The notes beneath the pieces are model-generated. The model made no database searches and had not been told where the DNA came from. It worked only from the letters and a program-made list of their open reading frames with translations. The position numbers were made by a program, and so were the translations under genes. Of a stretch of 64,000 nt of DNA, positions 1 to 9,092 are shown piece by piece. This DNA comes from Flavobacteriaceae bacterium (lineage in GTDB: Bacteria > Bacteroidota > Bacteroidia > Flavobacteriales > Flavobacteriaceae), in the NCBI GenBank assembly GCA_947448525.1, contig CANFNV010000002.1, positions 178,633 to 242,632 of the forward strand, read 5' to 3'. Positions within the stretch are counted from its first letter, which is position 1. Each line of letters starts with the position of its first letter.

Positions 1-2549
1 TGGAGTTATACAATGGAACAGGTGCTTCGATTAATTTATCGAATTATTCTATTAAAACCGCGAATAATGGTAATGCCTATGGATTTACCTTGCCATTAAA
101 TAATGTGAATATTGCTTCTGGAGCAACTTATGTTGTTGCATTAGGATTTGGAGGTTCAAACATATGTTCTTCAATATTAGGCGGTGATGGATCTCTAGGT
201 GCACAAAGTAGTGGATCTGGGTCTGTGAATTTTTTAGCTAATGGAAATGATCATTTTGGTCTATTTAATGGAACAACACTAATAGATAGTTGGGGAACTT
301 TTGGAGACAATAATTGGGCTCCAACTAACATAGGTACTGAAGGTGCTGATTTTAGAAGAAAAACAACAATTTCACCTCTACCAAATCCGACTTTCAATAA
401 TAATGATTGGGACATTTTTGATTATGCTGGAAATACCCCTGCTGATTGTGCTAATAATGATTATTCTAATATTGGTTTATATACATTAAACACTACAACT
501 TCATATTATCAATATAGTGTTGATGGTGGTCCATACCAAAATAGTCCTATTTTTACTGGATTAACTCCTGGTCCGATTGTGCATACAATAACAGTAAAAG
601 ATACTGTTACCGGATGTACTTCATCGATAACTGTTACACTAGATTCGTTACCTACTGCTCCAATAATAACGGGCACTTTATCAGCATGTATTGGAAATAC
701 GACACAGTTATCAGCAAATGGTATTCCAGCAATAACAAATGCTTGGACGTCTTCAAATACAGCTGTTGCTACAATTGATAGTACAGGATTAGTTACTGCT
801 GTAGCAAGTGGAACATCAATTATTACTTATACGAATAGCGATGGTTGTCAAAATACTGCGACGGTTACAATAAATGCATTACCTACTATAACAGGAACTT
901 TAACTGCATGTGTTGGAAGTACAACTCAGTTAACAGGTAGCGCTTCCCCAGCAACAATAAATCCTTGGACCTCTTCTAACACAGCTGTTGCTACAATTAG
1001 TGCTTCTGGTTTAGTTACTGCTGTTGCAAGTGGAACATCAACTATTACTTATACTAATAGTAATGGTTGTCAAATTACCGATATAGTTACAATAAATGAT
1101 TTACCAACAATAGGAGGAACTTTATCAGCATGTGTTGGAAATACTACCCAATTAATTGGAAGTGTTTCGCCGGCAACAACAAATGCTTGGACCTCTTCTA
1201 ATACTTCTGTTGCTACTATTAGTGGTTCAGGTTTAGTTACTGGCGTTGCTTCTGGGACATCAACTATTACTTATACTAATAATAATGGATGTCAAACTAC
1301 CGAAATTGTGACCATAAATGCATTACCAACAATATCAGGTAATTTATCAATTTGTATTGGAAACACGACACAGTTATCAGGGAATAGCATACCATTACCA
1401 GCAATTACAAATGCATGGACGTCTTCAAACACGGCTGTTGCTACAATTAGTAATTCTGGTTTAGTTACTGCTGTTGCAGTTGGAACATCAACTATTACTT
1501 ATACTAATAGTAATGGATGTCAATCTTCAGTTATTGTTACTATAAATGCATTGCCAACTATTTCAGGTACTTTATCAGTATGTGTAGGAGCTACTTCGCA
1601 GTTAACAGGCAGTGCTACTCAAGCAACAGCAAATGCATGGACATCTTCCAATACTTCTGTTGCTACAATTAGTAGTTCAGGTTTAGTTACTGGTGTTGGA
1701 AGTGGAATCTCAACTATTACTTACACCAATAGTAATGGATGTCAAATAACTGATACAGTAACCATAAAAGGATTACCAATTGTTACTGTAACTGGTGATT
1801 CTGTTTGTCAAGGTGTGCTTGCTACTATTACCACTTCGGTAACACCATCTGGAACTTATAATTATGTTTGGACAGTTCCTAGTGGAGGTAATCCAGGAAA
1901 CGTTGCTACTTTTACTACTTCAATTTCAGGAACCTACTCAGTAATAGTTACTGATACTTCGACAGGTTGTTCTAGCGTTAGCCAATCGGGTGTAGCAACA
2001 ATTGCACCTGCCTTTGATTTCACGCTTACTGACGGATGTTTTAATAATGTATATAATGTAAATGTAGTACCATTAAATAATTCGTTTGATGTAAACACTT
2101 CAACATATACATGGCAAGTGGGAGGAGTAACAGTTTCAGGCGAAGTTAATGCAACATTTGATGTTACACATTATGTTTCAACTACAACTCCAACACCTGC
2201 TTTACCATTAGTTATTACTTCGACGGTTACATCGGCACAATTGTGTACAGCGCCGCCCCATCAAATAACTATTGACAGAATTTATTGTGAAATTCAAAGA
2301 GGTATTTCTCCAAATAACGATAATCTAAATGACTATTTCGATTTGAGAATGATGAATGTACAACAATTACAAATTTTTAATAGATACGGAACTATAGTTT
2401 ATTCTAAAGTAGATTATTCTAACGAATGGATGGGTCAATCGGATGCAGGTAATGAACTTCCTGATGGCACTTATTACTATGTAATTGAATTCAAAAATAA
2501 TCAACCTAGTAAAACAGGATGGATTTACATAAACAGAGAAACTAAATAA
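1..2549 (+). CDS. T9SS-exported repeat protein, 5' truncated by the window edge
   Basis: The reading frame is open from the left edge, so the start and signal peptide lie outside. The first ~160 visible residues resemble a lamin-tail-like (LTD) domain, with an ELYN start and a D-W-G motif. Five near-identical Ig-like Big_2 repeats of 74-76 residues follow (bases 657-1775), each with a WTSSNTxVATI core and a closing TITYTN-x-NGCQ segment. An Ig/PKD-like module comes next. The last ~85 residues are a type B T9SS sorting domain (RGISPNNDNLNDYF, then IFNRYG and DGTYYYVI). Family knowledge says such proteins cross the outer membrane through T9SS and are attached to or released from the surface. 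The next two genes, PorP/SprF-like and OmpA-like, are the usual partners of such cargo. The ligand is unknown; an adhesin role is inferred. Confidence 0.88.
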   Translation, partial: ELYNGTGASINLSNYSIKTANNGNAYGFTLPLNNVNIASGATYVVALGFGGSNICSSILGGDGSLGAQSSGSGSVNFLANGNDHFGLFNGTTLIDSWGTFGDNNWAPTNIGTEGADFRRKTTISPLPNPTFNNNDWDIFDYAGNTPADCANNDYSNIGLYTLNTTTSYYQYSVDGGPYQNSPIFTGLTPGPIVHTITVKDTVTGCTSSITVTLDSLPTAPIITGTLSACIGNTTQLSANGIPAITNAWTSSNTAVATIDSTGLVTAVASGTSIITYTNSDGCQNTATVTINALPTITGTLTACVGSTTQLTGSASPATINPWTSSNTAVATISASGLVTAVASGTSTITYTNSNGCQITDIVTINDLPTIGGTLSACVGNTTQLIGSVSPATTNAWTSSNTSVATISGSGLVTGVASGTSTITYTNNNGCQTTEIVTINALPTISGNLSICIGNTTQLSGNSIPLPAITNAWTSSNTAVATISNSGLVTAVAVGTSTITYTNSNGCQSSVIVTINALPTISGTLSVCVGATSQLTGSATQATANAWTSSNTSVATISSSGLVTGVGSGISTITYTNSNGCQITDTVTIKGLPIVTVTGDSVCQGVLATITTSVTPSGTYNYVWTVPSGGNPGNVATFTTSISGTYSVIVTDTSTGCSSVSQSGVATIAPAFDFTLTDGCFNNVYNVNVVPLNNSFDVNTSTYTWQVGGVTVSGEVNATFDVTHYVSTTTPTPALPLVITSTVTSAQLCTAPPHQITIDRIYCEIQRGISPNNDNLNDYFDLRMMNVQQLQIFNRYGTIVYSKVDYSNEWMGQSDAGNELPDGTYYYVIEFKNNQPSKTGWIYINRETK
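657..1775 (+). repeat. Five tandem Ig-like repeats inside the T9SS cargo gene
   Basis: Five consecutive coding units begin at 657, 882, 1104, 1326 and 1554. They are 225, 222, 222, 228 and 222 bp long, so each keeps the frame. The fourth unit carries two extra codons before its ITNAW segment. Similarity is visible at DNA level as well as protein level, suggesting recent duplication or homogenisation. Confidence 0.9.
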
Positions 2550-2581
2550 CAAACAAATTTTAAATGATAAATTTCAAAACA

Positions 2582-3505
2582 ATGAAAAAAATATTTTTCT
2601 TAACCCTGTTTGCTATCATGACATTTATGAATGTCAGTGCGCAGCAAGACCCTCATTATACACAATATATGTATAATATGAGTGTTATTAATCCTGCTTA
2701 TGCTGGCTCTAAAGAAAACATGACTGGCGGTTTGTTATTTAGAAAACAGTGGATTGATATTGATGGAGCTCCAACAACTGGAACCTTCTTTATCAATAGC
2801 CCTGTTGGAAAAAATGTTGGTTTAGGGTTGTCTGCTATTAATGATAAAATTGGACCCGTAGAAGAAACAAACCTGTATGCAGATTTCTCTTATACCTTAA
2901 ATCTTGGTGGTGATCGTAGATTGGCATTTGGTTTGAAAGGTGGAGGGACTTTTCACAAAGTAGGATTATTTTCACAAATTGGTGATGGTTACGTGCCTGA
3001 TTTGAACGACCCTGCATTTCAACAAAACTCAAGTAAATCATTTTTAAATTTAGGTTCTGGGTTGTTTTATTACACTAACAAATATTATGTGGCTTTTTCT
3101 GTGCCAAACATGTTAAAATCAAGTTATTTAAGTTATAACGGAATGCGTTTCGGCACAGAAACACTTCATTACTTCTTAACTGGAGGTTATGTTTTTGATT
3201 TGAATCCAGATCTTAAATTTAAACCATCAGCTATGATTAAATCTGCATTTAATAGTCCTGTATCTTTTGATGTTTCTGCTAACTTTATGTTTTATGATAA
3301 ATTTGAAGTTGGAGCTACTTATAGAAAACAAGATTCATTTGGTGCAATGGTAAACTATGCTGTATCTCCAGGTTTAAGAGTAGGATATGCATACGATAAA
3401 ATTGTTTCTGATTTAAAAGTAACTACTCCATCTTCCCACGAGATTATGATTTTATTTGATTTAAATTTCCCGAAAAAAGTTTCACAATCTCCAAGATATT
3501 TCTAA
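2582..3505 (+). CDS. PorP/SprF-family outer-membrane protein of type IX secretion
   Basis: This is a predicted beta-barrel of about 307 residues. It starts with a signal peptide (MKKIFFLTLFAIMTF...VSAQ) followed by the family hallmark QDPHYTQYMYN and NPAYAGS. In F. johnsoniae SprF is needed for surface export of the adhesin SprB, and PorP-type proteins are thought to tie specific type B cargo to the T9SS. The position directly after a type B cargo gene (32 bp gap) supports the same pairing here. I chose ATG 2582 because it places the signal peptide at the N-terminus; an in-frame ATG at 2564 would add six residues. The gene probably shares a transcript with its neighbours on both sides. Confidence 0.9.
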   Translation: MKKIFFLTLFAIMTFMNVSAQQDPHYTQYMYNMSVINPAYAGSKENMTGGLLFRKQWIDIDGAPTTGTFFINSPVGKNVGLGLSAINDKIGPVEETNLYADFSYTLNLGGDRRLAFGLKGGGTFHKVGLFSQIGDGYVPDLNDPAFQQNSSKSFLNLGSGLFYYTNKYYVAFSVPNMLKSSYLSYNGMRFGTETLHYFLTGGYVFDLNPDLKFKPSAMIKSAFNSPVSFDVSANFMFYDKFEVGATYRKQDSFGAMVNYAVSPGLRVGYAYDKIVSDLKVTTPSSHEIMILFDLNFPKKVSQSPRYF

Positions 3506-3524
3506 CATAATAATAACAGTAAAA

Positions 3525-5387
3525 ATGAAAAATCTATATATTGCATTGTTTTTTGTAGCCATAAGTTCTTCTATTAGTGCTCAAAATAAAGATACAAAAA
3601 CTGCCGACAAATTCTTTAATCGTTACGAATACGTATCAGCCGCAAAGGAATATCAAAAACTAGTAGATAATGGAAAGGCAGATGGTTATGTTTACAAACA
3701 ATTAGCAGACGCCTATTTTAATATGTTTAATACTACAGAGGCTGTAACATGGTATGCTAAAGCTACAAAAACAGAACAAGATTCAGAAACGTATTTTAGA
3801 TATGCGCAAATGCTTAAAGTTATCGGAAAATATGAAGAAGCAAATAAACAAATGAATAAGTTTGCGTCTATGGCTCCAAATGATTTACGTGCTAAATCAT
3901 TCAAAGAAAACCCAAATTATGTTCCAAAAATATTGAATAAAAATGTAAGTTTTACGGTCAACTCTTTACCATTAAGTTCAGATAAATCTGATTTTGGTGC
4001 AGTTTTGTACGGCAATAAACTTTATTTCACCAGTGCTAGAAGTGGCTCCAGAAAAAATTATGGTTGGAGCGGGGAACCTTATTTAGATATTTATAGTTCA
4101 ATCATGGCTGACTCAGGAACCTTTTCGGAACCAATTCCTCTTACCTCTTTAAACTCTAAATTCCATGATGGCCCAGTAACTATTAGTACTGATGGAAATA
4201 CAATTTATTTTTCAGGAGATAGTTTTAGAGAAGGGCTTTTTGAAAAAGATAAAGTTAATAAACTTAAATTAGGTAAAAATAATTTATACACAGCAACTAA
4301 GTCAGGCGAAGAATGGACTAATGTTAAACCCCTTCCTTTTAACAGTAAAGAGTATTCTTTAAGCAATCCAAGTATAAGTAGAGACGGAAAAACCCTTTAT
4401 TTTTCTTCTAATATGCCTGGTAGTCTTGGTGGAGTTGATATTTGGAAAGTCGAAATTAATGGTACAGATTTTGGAAAACCTGAAAATTTAGGACCTAAAG
4501 TCAATACCGAAGGAAATGAAAGTTTCCCTTTTATTGCTGATGACAATTCAACTTTATATTTTGCTTCAAGCGGCAAACAAGGTTTGGGAGGATATGATGT
4601 TTACATGATTGATTTAGCTAAAAGCACAGAAGCCGTAAATATGGGTAAACCAATTAACACTGAAAAAGATGACTTTGCGTTTACTTTCAATAAAGCTAAA
4701 AATATAGGATTCTTATCTAGTAACAGAAATGGAAATGACGATATTTTCAGTGCTACACCAATTTGCGGGGTAGATTTATTAGTAGTTGTAACAAATGCTA
4801 AATCAGGAGAAATTTTACCAAATGCTAAAGTAGCTGTTGTTGATGAAAAGAAAAACATACTTTCTACTGAAACATCTAATGATAAAGGAGTAGTAAACTT
4901 TAGAGTAGATTGTGATAAAATCTATTCTATTCAAGCAACAAAAGATGGTTTTGAGGGTAATATATTTCCTGTAGCTAAAAGCAAAGGACCTACTGCTAAA
5001 ATTGTTGCTCCATTGCAACCAATTGATGTGATTGTTACCCCTACAGAGATTGTTTTAAAACCAATCTACTTTGAATACGACAAAAGCAATATCACTCAAG
5101 AAGGTGCTTTTGAATTGGATAAGTTAGTACAAGTAATGAAAAACAATGATAAGCTAGTTATATTTGCTAAATCTCATACAGATTCAAGAGGAAGTGACGA
5201 ATATAACCTTTCACTATCTGACCGAAGAGCTAAAGCAACAGTTCAATATGTTATTTCTCAAGGTATATCAGAAGAAAGAATATCTGGTAAAGGTTTTGGT
5301 AAATCGGAACTTAAAGTGCAATGTGAGCCATGTACAGATGAACAACATTCTCAAAACAGACGTTCGGAATTTTTGATTGTGAAATAA
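3525..5387 (+). CDS. OmpA-family protein with TPR-like, PD40 and peptidoglycan-binding domains
   Basis: The 620-residue protein starts with a signal peptide ending near ISAQ. A TPR-like helical region (~25-115) follows, then PD40/WD40-type beta-propeller repeats (~150-410, recurring LYFSS and DIW motifs), a carboxypeptidase-regulatory-like domain (~415-490) and a C-terminal OmpA domain (~510-620) with FEYDKSNIT, HTDSRG and LSDRRA. The OmpA domain should bind peptidoglycan from the periplasmic side. The architecture resembles PorE-type T9SS accessory proteins, and the gene follows the PorP/SprF-like gene by 19 bp. I infer that it anchors the export machinery of the upstream cargo to the cell wall. 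A strong hairpin terminator ends the operon. Confidence 0.88.
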   Translation: MKNLYIALFFVAISSSISAQNKDTKTADKFFNRYEYVSAAKEYQKLVDNGKADGYVYKQLADAYFNMFNTTEAVTWYAKATKTEQDSETYFRYAQMLKVIGKYEEANKQMNKFASMAPNDLRAKSFKENPNYVPKILNKNVSFTVNSLPLSSDKSDFGAVLYGNKLYFTSARSGSRKNYGWSGEPYLDIYSSIMADSGTFSEPIPLTSLNSKFHDGPVTISTDGNTIYFSGDSFREGLFEKDKVNKLKLGKNNLYTATKSGEEWTNVKPLPFNSKEYSLSNPSISRDGKTLYFSSNMPGSLGGVDIWKVEINGTDFGKPENLGPKVNTEGNESFPFIADDNSTLYFASSGKQGLGGYDVYMIDLAKSTEAVNMGKPINTEKDDFAFTFNKAKNIGFLSSNRNGNDDIFSATPICGVDLLVVVTNAKSGEILPNAKVAVVDEKKNILSTETSNDKGVVNFRVDCDKIYSIQATKDGFEGNIFPVAKSKGPTAKIVAPLQPIDVIVTPTEIVLKPIYFEYDKSNITQEGAFELDKLVQVMKNNDKLVIFAKSHTDSRGSDEYNLSLSDRRAKATVQYVISQGISEERISGKGFGKSELKVQCEPCTDEQHSQNRRSEFLIVK

Positions 5388-5404
5388 TTTCTAAATAAAC
5401 ACAT

Positions 5405-5438
5405 AAAAATGCCTTATTATTTTTAATAAGGCATTTTT
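5405..5438 (+). terminator. Rho-independent terminator after the T9SS operon
   Basis: There is a perfect 15 bp inverted repeat (arms 5405-5419 and 5424-5438) with a 4-nt loop. The right arm ends in a T-run. It lies 17 bp after the OmpA-family stop codon. Confidence 0.85.
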
Positions 5439-5482
5439 GTTTTGTTTGCAATTTCGGATAATTTTTAGAAAAAGTATACAAA

Positions 5483-5518
5483 AAAATCCCAGATGTTTTT
5501 ATAAACATCTGGGATTTT
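5483..5518 (-). terminator. Terminator of ahcY
   Basis: Perfect 16 bp arms (5483-5498 and 5503-5518) with a TTAT loop. Read on the minus strand the hairpin is followed by a T-run, as expected for termination 40 bp after ahcY. Confidence 0.85.
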
Positions 5519-5555
5519 ATATTTCGTACTTCTAATCTAAGTACCTCGTACTTTT

Positions 5556-6872
5556 TTAGTATCTGTAATATTCTGGTTTATATGGGCCATCCACACCAAC
5601 TCCAATATAGGCAGCTTGATCGTCACGTAAAGTCTCCAATTCAACGCCTAATTTTGCAAGGTGTAAAGCAGCCACTTTTTCATCTAAATGTTTAGGCAAC
5701 ATGTATACTTCATTTTTGTAGGAAGCACTGTTTTTCCATAACTCAATTTGAGCTAAAGTTTGGTTGGTAAATGAATTACTCATTACAAAACTTGGATGCC
5801 CTGTAGCACAACCTAAATTTACCAAACGTCCTTCAGCCAAAATAAGAATATCTTTTCCAGCAATAGTATATTTGTCAACTTGTGGTTTAATTTCAACTTT
5901 TGAAGCACCGTGGTTTTTATTTAACCAAGCCATATCGATTTCATTATCAAAATGACCAATGTTACAAACGATGGTTTTATCTTTCATTTGTTCAAAATGT
6001 GAACCAAGAACAATATCTTTATTTCCAGTTGTGGTGATAATGATGTCTGCATTAGCAACAACAGTATTTAATTTTTTCACTTCAAAACCGTCCATAGCTG
6101 CTTGTAAAGCACAAATTGGATCAATTTCAGTGACAGTAACAATAGATCCAGCACCACGGAAAGAAGCCGCGGTTCCTTTGCCTACATCACCATATCCACA
6201 AACAATAACTCTTTTTCCAGCCAACATAATGTCCGTTGCTCTACGAACAGCATCAACAGCTGATTCTTTACATCCATATTTGTTATCAAATTTCGATTTT
6301 GTAACCGAGTCATTCACGTTAATTGCCGGCATAAACAACGTACCGTTCTTCATTCTTTCATACAAACGGTGAACTCCAGTAGTAGTTTCTTCCGACAAAC
6401 CTTTAATACCAGGAATCAATTCTGGATATCGGTCAAAAACCATATTAGTTAAATCACCACCATCATCAAGTATCATATTCAATGGTTTTCTGTCTTCACC
6501 AAAAAATAAGGTTTGTTCAATACACCAGTCAAACGATTCTTCATCAAGACCTTTCCATGCATAAACTTGAATTCCAGCAGCAGCAATAGCAGCAGCAGCT
6601 TGATCTTGAGTTGAGAAAATGTTACAAGATGACCAAGTAACTTCTGCACCAAGAGCAATTAAAGTTTCAATCAGTACAGCAGTTTGAATAGTCATGTGAA
6701 GACATCCAGCGATACGGGATCCAGTTAGCGGTTGTTCGTTCTTGTATTCTGCTCTTAATGCCATTAATCCAGGCATTTCAGCTTCTGCTAATTCAATTTC
6801 TTTTCTTCCCCAAGCCGCAAGAGAAATATCTTTCACTTTAAAAGCTACATAAGGTAACGTTTGTGTACTCAT
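5556..6872 (-). CDS. ahcY: Adenosylhomocysteinase (SAH hydrolase)
   Basis: This 438-residue enzyme reversibly hydrolyses S-adenosylhomocysteine to adenosine and homocysteine, which removes product inhibition of methyltransferases. The sequence shows the N-terminal signature [14 protein letters not shown], the substrate segment [13 protein letters not shown], the NAD-binding loop GYGDVGKG at ~226-233 and the family C-terminus PYKPEYYRY. Length is normal for the bacterial family. It stands alone on the minus strand with its own terminator and a promoter-like element upstream. All visible catalytic regions are intact, so identification is firm. Confidence 0.97.
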   Translation of the reverse strand: MSTQTLPYVAFKVKDISLAAWGRKEIELAEAEMPGLMALRAEYKNEQPLTGSRIAGCLHMTIQTAVLIETLIALGAEVTWSSCNIFSTQDQAAAAIAAAGIQVYAWKGLDEESFDWCIEQTLFFGEDRKPLNMILDDGGDLTNMVFDRYPELIPGIKGLSEETTTGVHRLYERMKNGTLFMPAINVNDSVTKSKFDNKYGCKESAVDAVRRATDIMLAGKRVIVCGYGDVGKGTAASFRGAGSIVTVTEIDPICALQAAMDGFEVKKLNTVVANADIIITTTGNKDIVLGSHFEQMKDKTIVCNIGHFDNEIDMAWLNKNHGASKVEIKPQVDKYTIAGKDILILAEGRLVNLGCATGHPSFVMSNSFTNQTLAQIELWKNSASYKNEVYMLPKHLDEKVAALHLAKLGVELETLRDDQAAYIGVGVDGPYKPEYYRY

Positions 6873-6905
6873 CTATTATGTATATTTGTTTTTTATAATT
6901 TCATG

Positions 6906-6913
6906 CAAAATTA
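6906..6913 (-). promoter_or_regulatory. Candidate -7 box for ahcY
   Basis: The minus strand reads TAATTTTG, matching the Bacteroidota -7 consensus TAnnTTTG, 34 bp before the ahcY start. No good TTG box lies at the usual 17-23 bp spacing. Confidence 0.45.
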
Positions 6914-6999
6914 CAACATACGTTTTGATTTTAATAATTAATTTTCAAAATTATGATATGTTTAATTATTTAATCTTTTGAAAAACAACAAAATACTAA

Positions 7000-7704
7000 A
7001 TGCCATTACATAAAGTACTGTTATTATCAAACACCACTAAACTGTATCTTTGGAAAATAACCGAAGATTTTGACACGCTTTTTAATCAAGTGCGACTAAA
7101 ACCTTCATCTTTAGAACGTTTGAAAAGCATGAAATCCGAAAGCCATCAAAAAGGATTTTTAGCCGTTCGAATGCTTTTGCAACATAATTATTATACTGAT
7201 TTTGATTTGTTTTATGACGAATTTGGAAAACCTTTTTTAAAGTGGAAAGATGGAAGTTTGAACTTAGAAGATAAGCAAATAAAAGACGAGGCTATTCCAA
7301 ACTACCAATTCCAAACTACCAACTACCTACATATTTCCATTTCACATTCCAATGAATTTTCAGCAATTGCAATTAGTGAACAAAAAGTTGGTTTGGATAT
7401 TGAAAAATTAAAAGGAAAAATACTAAAAATTGCTTCTCGATTTATGGATACTTCTCATTTGGAAGGCTTGTCTGAGGAAGAAAAAATTAAAAAAGCAACG
7501 GTTGTTTGGGGAATCAAAGAAAGTATTTTCAAAATAAAAAACGAAGCAGGAATTAGTTTTCTATATAATATTTTTGAAAATCCCTTTTCATTTGAAGATA
7601 ATAATGCAACAGCACAATTGAATTTCAATAATAAAGAAGAAAATTTCAAAATCCAATTCGATTCGGTAGAAGATTATATCTTTGTTTGCTCCTTGGAGAT
7701 GTAA
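7000..7704 (+). CDS. 4'-phosphopantetheinyl transferase superfamily protein
   Basis: This is a Sfp-type two-fold enzyme of 234 residues that would transfer phosphopantetheine from CoA to a carrier protein. The Mg/CoA-binding GLDIEKL (D133, E135) and the WGIKESIFK helix (~170-178) carry the family's key acidic residues; HISISHS (~111-117) is the conserved strand before them. An extra segment at ~85-109 contains two exact 14 bp copies (7294-7321) and separates FGKPFL from HISISHS, which are normally close together. It looks like a repeat absorbed in frame. The gene is probably first in a run with the downstream GGGP-synthase-like gene (31 bp away). The carrier-protein target is unknown; fatty acid or flexirubin/polyketide ACPs are possible. 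Confidence 0.87.
   Translation: MPLHKVLLLSNTTKLYLWKITEDFDTLFNQVRLKPSSLERLKSMKSESHQKGFLAVRMLLQHNYYTDFDLFYDEFGKPFLKWKDGSLNLEDKQIKDEAIPNYQFQTTNYLHISISHSNEFSAIAISEQKVGLDIEKLKGKILKIASRFMDTSHLEGLSEEEKIKKATVVWGIKESIFKIKNEAGISFLYNIFENPFSFEDNNATAQLNFNNKEENFKIQFDSVEDYIFVCSLEM
7294..7321 (+). repeat. Tandem 14 bp repeat inside the phosphopantetheinyl transferase gene
   Basis: ATTCCAAACTACCA occurs twice without a gap (7294-7307 and 7308-7321), followed by a partial third copy. It lies in a poorly conserved loop between FGKPFL and HISISHS. Confidence 0.85.
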
Positions 7705-7735
7705 AGTAATTTCTTAAATCTGTGTGCCTAATATA

Positions 7736-8470
7736 ATGTCAATATTCCAAGAAATAGTAAAATCAAAAGCAGAAGACAAAAAACTGCTGGCCATTCTAAT
7801 TGATCCAGATAAAGTTGAAATGTGTTTCGTTTCGATTTTAATAAAAAAAATCAATCAATCACCCGCAACTCACCTTTTTGTAGGAGGAAGTTCATTTGAT
7901 GGAATTCATTTAGACGATTTAATTATTGAATTAAAATCGAAAACTAATTTGCCAATTTTATTATTTCCTGGAAATCCGTCACAAATTTCGAATAAAGCTG
8001 ACGGAATTTTATTCCTAACATTATTATCTGGTAGAAACCCAGATTATTTAATAGAGCATCAAGTTAATGCCGTACCAATTTTAAATAAAACTAATTTAGA
8101 AGTCATTTCAACCGGTTATATTTTAATCGAAAGCGGAACCGAAACTGCTGTTGAACGAGTAAGTCAAACAAAACCATTAGATAGAAAAAATCCCGATTAT
8201 GCTTTGCAAACAGCTCAAGCAGGAGCATTCATAGGCAATAAATTAATATATTTAGAAGCAGGTAGTGGCGCACTATTATCGGTTCCAACAGAAATGATTC
8301 ATTTGGTTTCTAAGAATATAGGTATACCTCTAATTGTAGGTGGCGGCATTCGTTCCAAACAAGAAATAGAAAATGCATACAATTCGGGAGCCGATATGGT
8401 TGTAATTGGAACTGCATTTGAAAATGATTTAGATTTTTTTAATTCGAAATTCAATAATCAACAATCGTAA
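7736..8470 (+). CDS. Geranylgeranylglyceryl/heptaprenylglyceryl phosphate synthase family (PcrB-like)
   Basis: This TIM-barrel prenyltransferase of ~244 residues joins glycerol-1-phosphate to a polyprenyl diphosphate. Diagnostic segments are LLAILIDPDKV near the N-terminus, HLFVGGSSFDG, FPGNPSQIS, YLEAGSGA and the phosphate-binding GGGIRS, then ADMVVIGTAFE. Bacteroidota commonly encode a member of this family, but its physiological product there is poorly established. I chose ATG 7736; the frame also permits a GTG start at 7724. The next gene begins 4 bp after its stop, suggesting a shared transcript. Confidence 0.88.
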   Translation: MSIFQEIVKSKAEDKKLLAILIDPDKVEMCFVSILIKKINQSPATHLFVGGSSFDGIHLDDLIIELKSKTNLPILLFPGNPSQISNKADGILFLTLLSGRNPDYLIEHQVNAVPILNKTNLEVISTGYILIESGTETAVERVSQTKPLDRKNPDYALQTAQAGAFIGNKLIYLEAGSGALLSVPTEMIHLVSKNIGIPLIVGGGIRSKQEIENAYNSGADMVVIGTAFENDLDFFNSKFNNQQS

Positions 8471-8474
8471 ACCC

Positions 8475-9092
8475 ATGTTAGATTTCTTTGTTTCACAATA
8501 TAAAAACACCTCAACAATCCAAATCATTTTGGAATTTTTGGCTTTTGTATTAGGAATAATAAGTGTTTTTTGTGCTAAAAAAGAGAATATATGGGTCTTT
8601 CCTACGGGATTAATTTCAACATTAATAACAGTTTATTTATTGTATGAAGCACACTATTTTGGAGATATGACAATGAATTTTTACTATTCTGTAATGAGTG
8701 TTTATGGTTGGTATAAATGGACTTCAAAAAAAACCACCCCCAATTTAAAAATTACAAAAACCACAAGAAAGGAACAAAAAATGGGAGTAGGATTTTTTCT
8801 CTTGACCATAATTATTACTTATTTAGTTTATGTTTTTTTTGATTATAAACTTGAAATTCCTAATTATATTGATATTTTTACGTCAGGAATATTTTTTACA
8901 GGCATGTGGTATATGGCTTTAAAAAAAATTGAAAACTGGACATTATGGATTTTTGGCGATATAATTGCAGTTCCATTATTTGCTTATAGAGGACTTGGAA
9001 TGCTGTCGTTACAATATTTAATATTTACAATTATCGCCATTTTTGGCTATTCAGAATGGAAGAAAATCTTAAACAACAACCTACAGAAATAA
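8475..9092 (+). CDS. pnuC: PnuC-type nicotinamide riboside (or thiamine-like) transporter
   Basis: The 205-residue integral membrane protein has about seven hydrophobic segments and the PnuC-family WYKW motif (VYGWYKW, ~76-82). PnuC proteins are facilitated-diffusion carriers for nicotinamide riboside, and a kinase traps the substrate by phosphorylation. The 37 bp overlap with the next gene, which starts with a NadR-like kinase domain, fits this. A caveat is that thiamine-specific relatives (PnuT) in Bacteroidota are linked to TPP riboswitches and TonB receptors, and such a riboswitch-receptor pair lies 2.6 kb downstream. Substrate is therefore uncertain, though the kinase link favours nicotinamide riboside. 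Confidence 0.88.
   Translation: MLDFFVSQYKNTSTIQIILEFLAFVLGIISVFCAKKENIWVFPTGLISTLITVYLLYEAHYFGDMTMNFYYSVMSVYGWYKWTSKKTTPNLKITKTTRKEQKMGVGFFLLTIIITYLVYVFFDYKLEIPNYIDIFTSGIFFTGMWYMALKKIENWTLWIFGDIIAVPLFAYRGLGMLSLQYLIFTIIAIFGYSEWKKILNNNLQK

Noticed and set aside
657-1775. Regular repeats considered as a CRISPR array
   Set aside because: Units are 222-228 bp, continuous and coding, with no short repeat-spacer structure.
5164-5376. A 70-codon frame inside the OmpA-family gene
   Set aside because: It overlaps the conserved OmpA C-terminal domain in another frame and has no start context or family resemblance.
5959-6372. A 137-codon frame antisense to ahcY
   Set aside because: ahcY is certain; the antisense frame has the low-complexity look of a codon-bias shadow.
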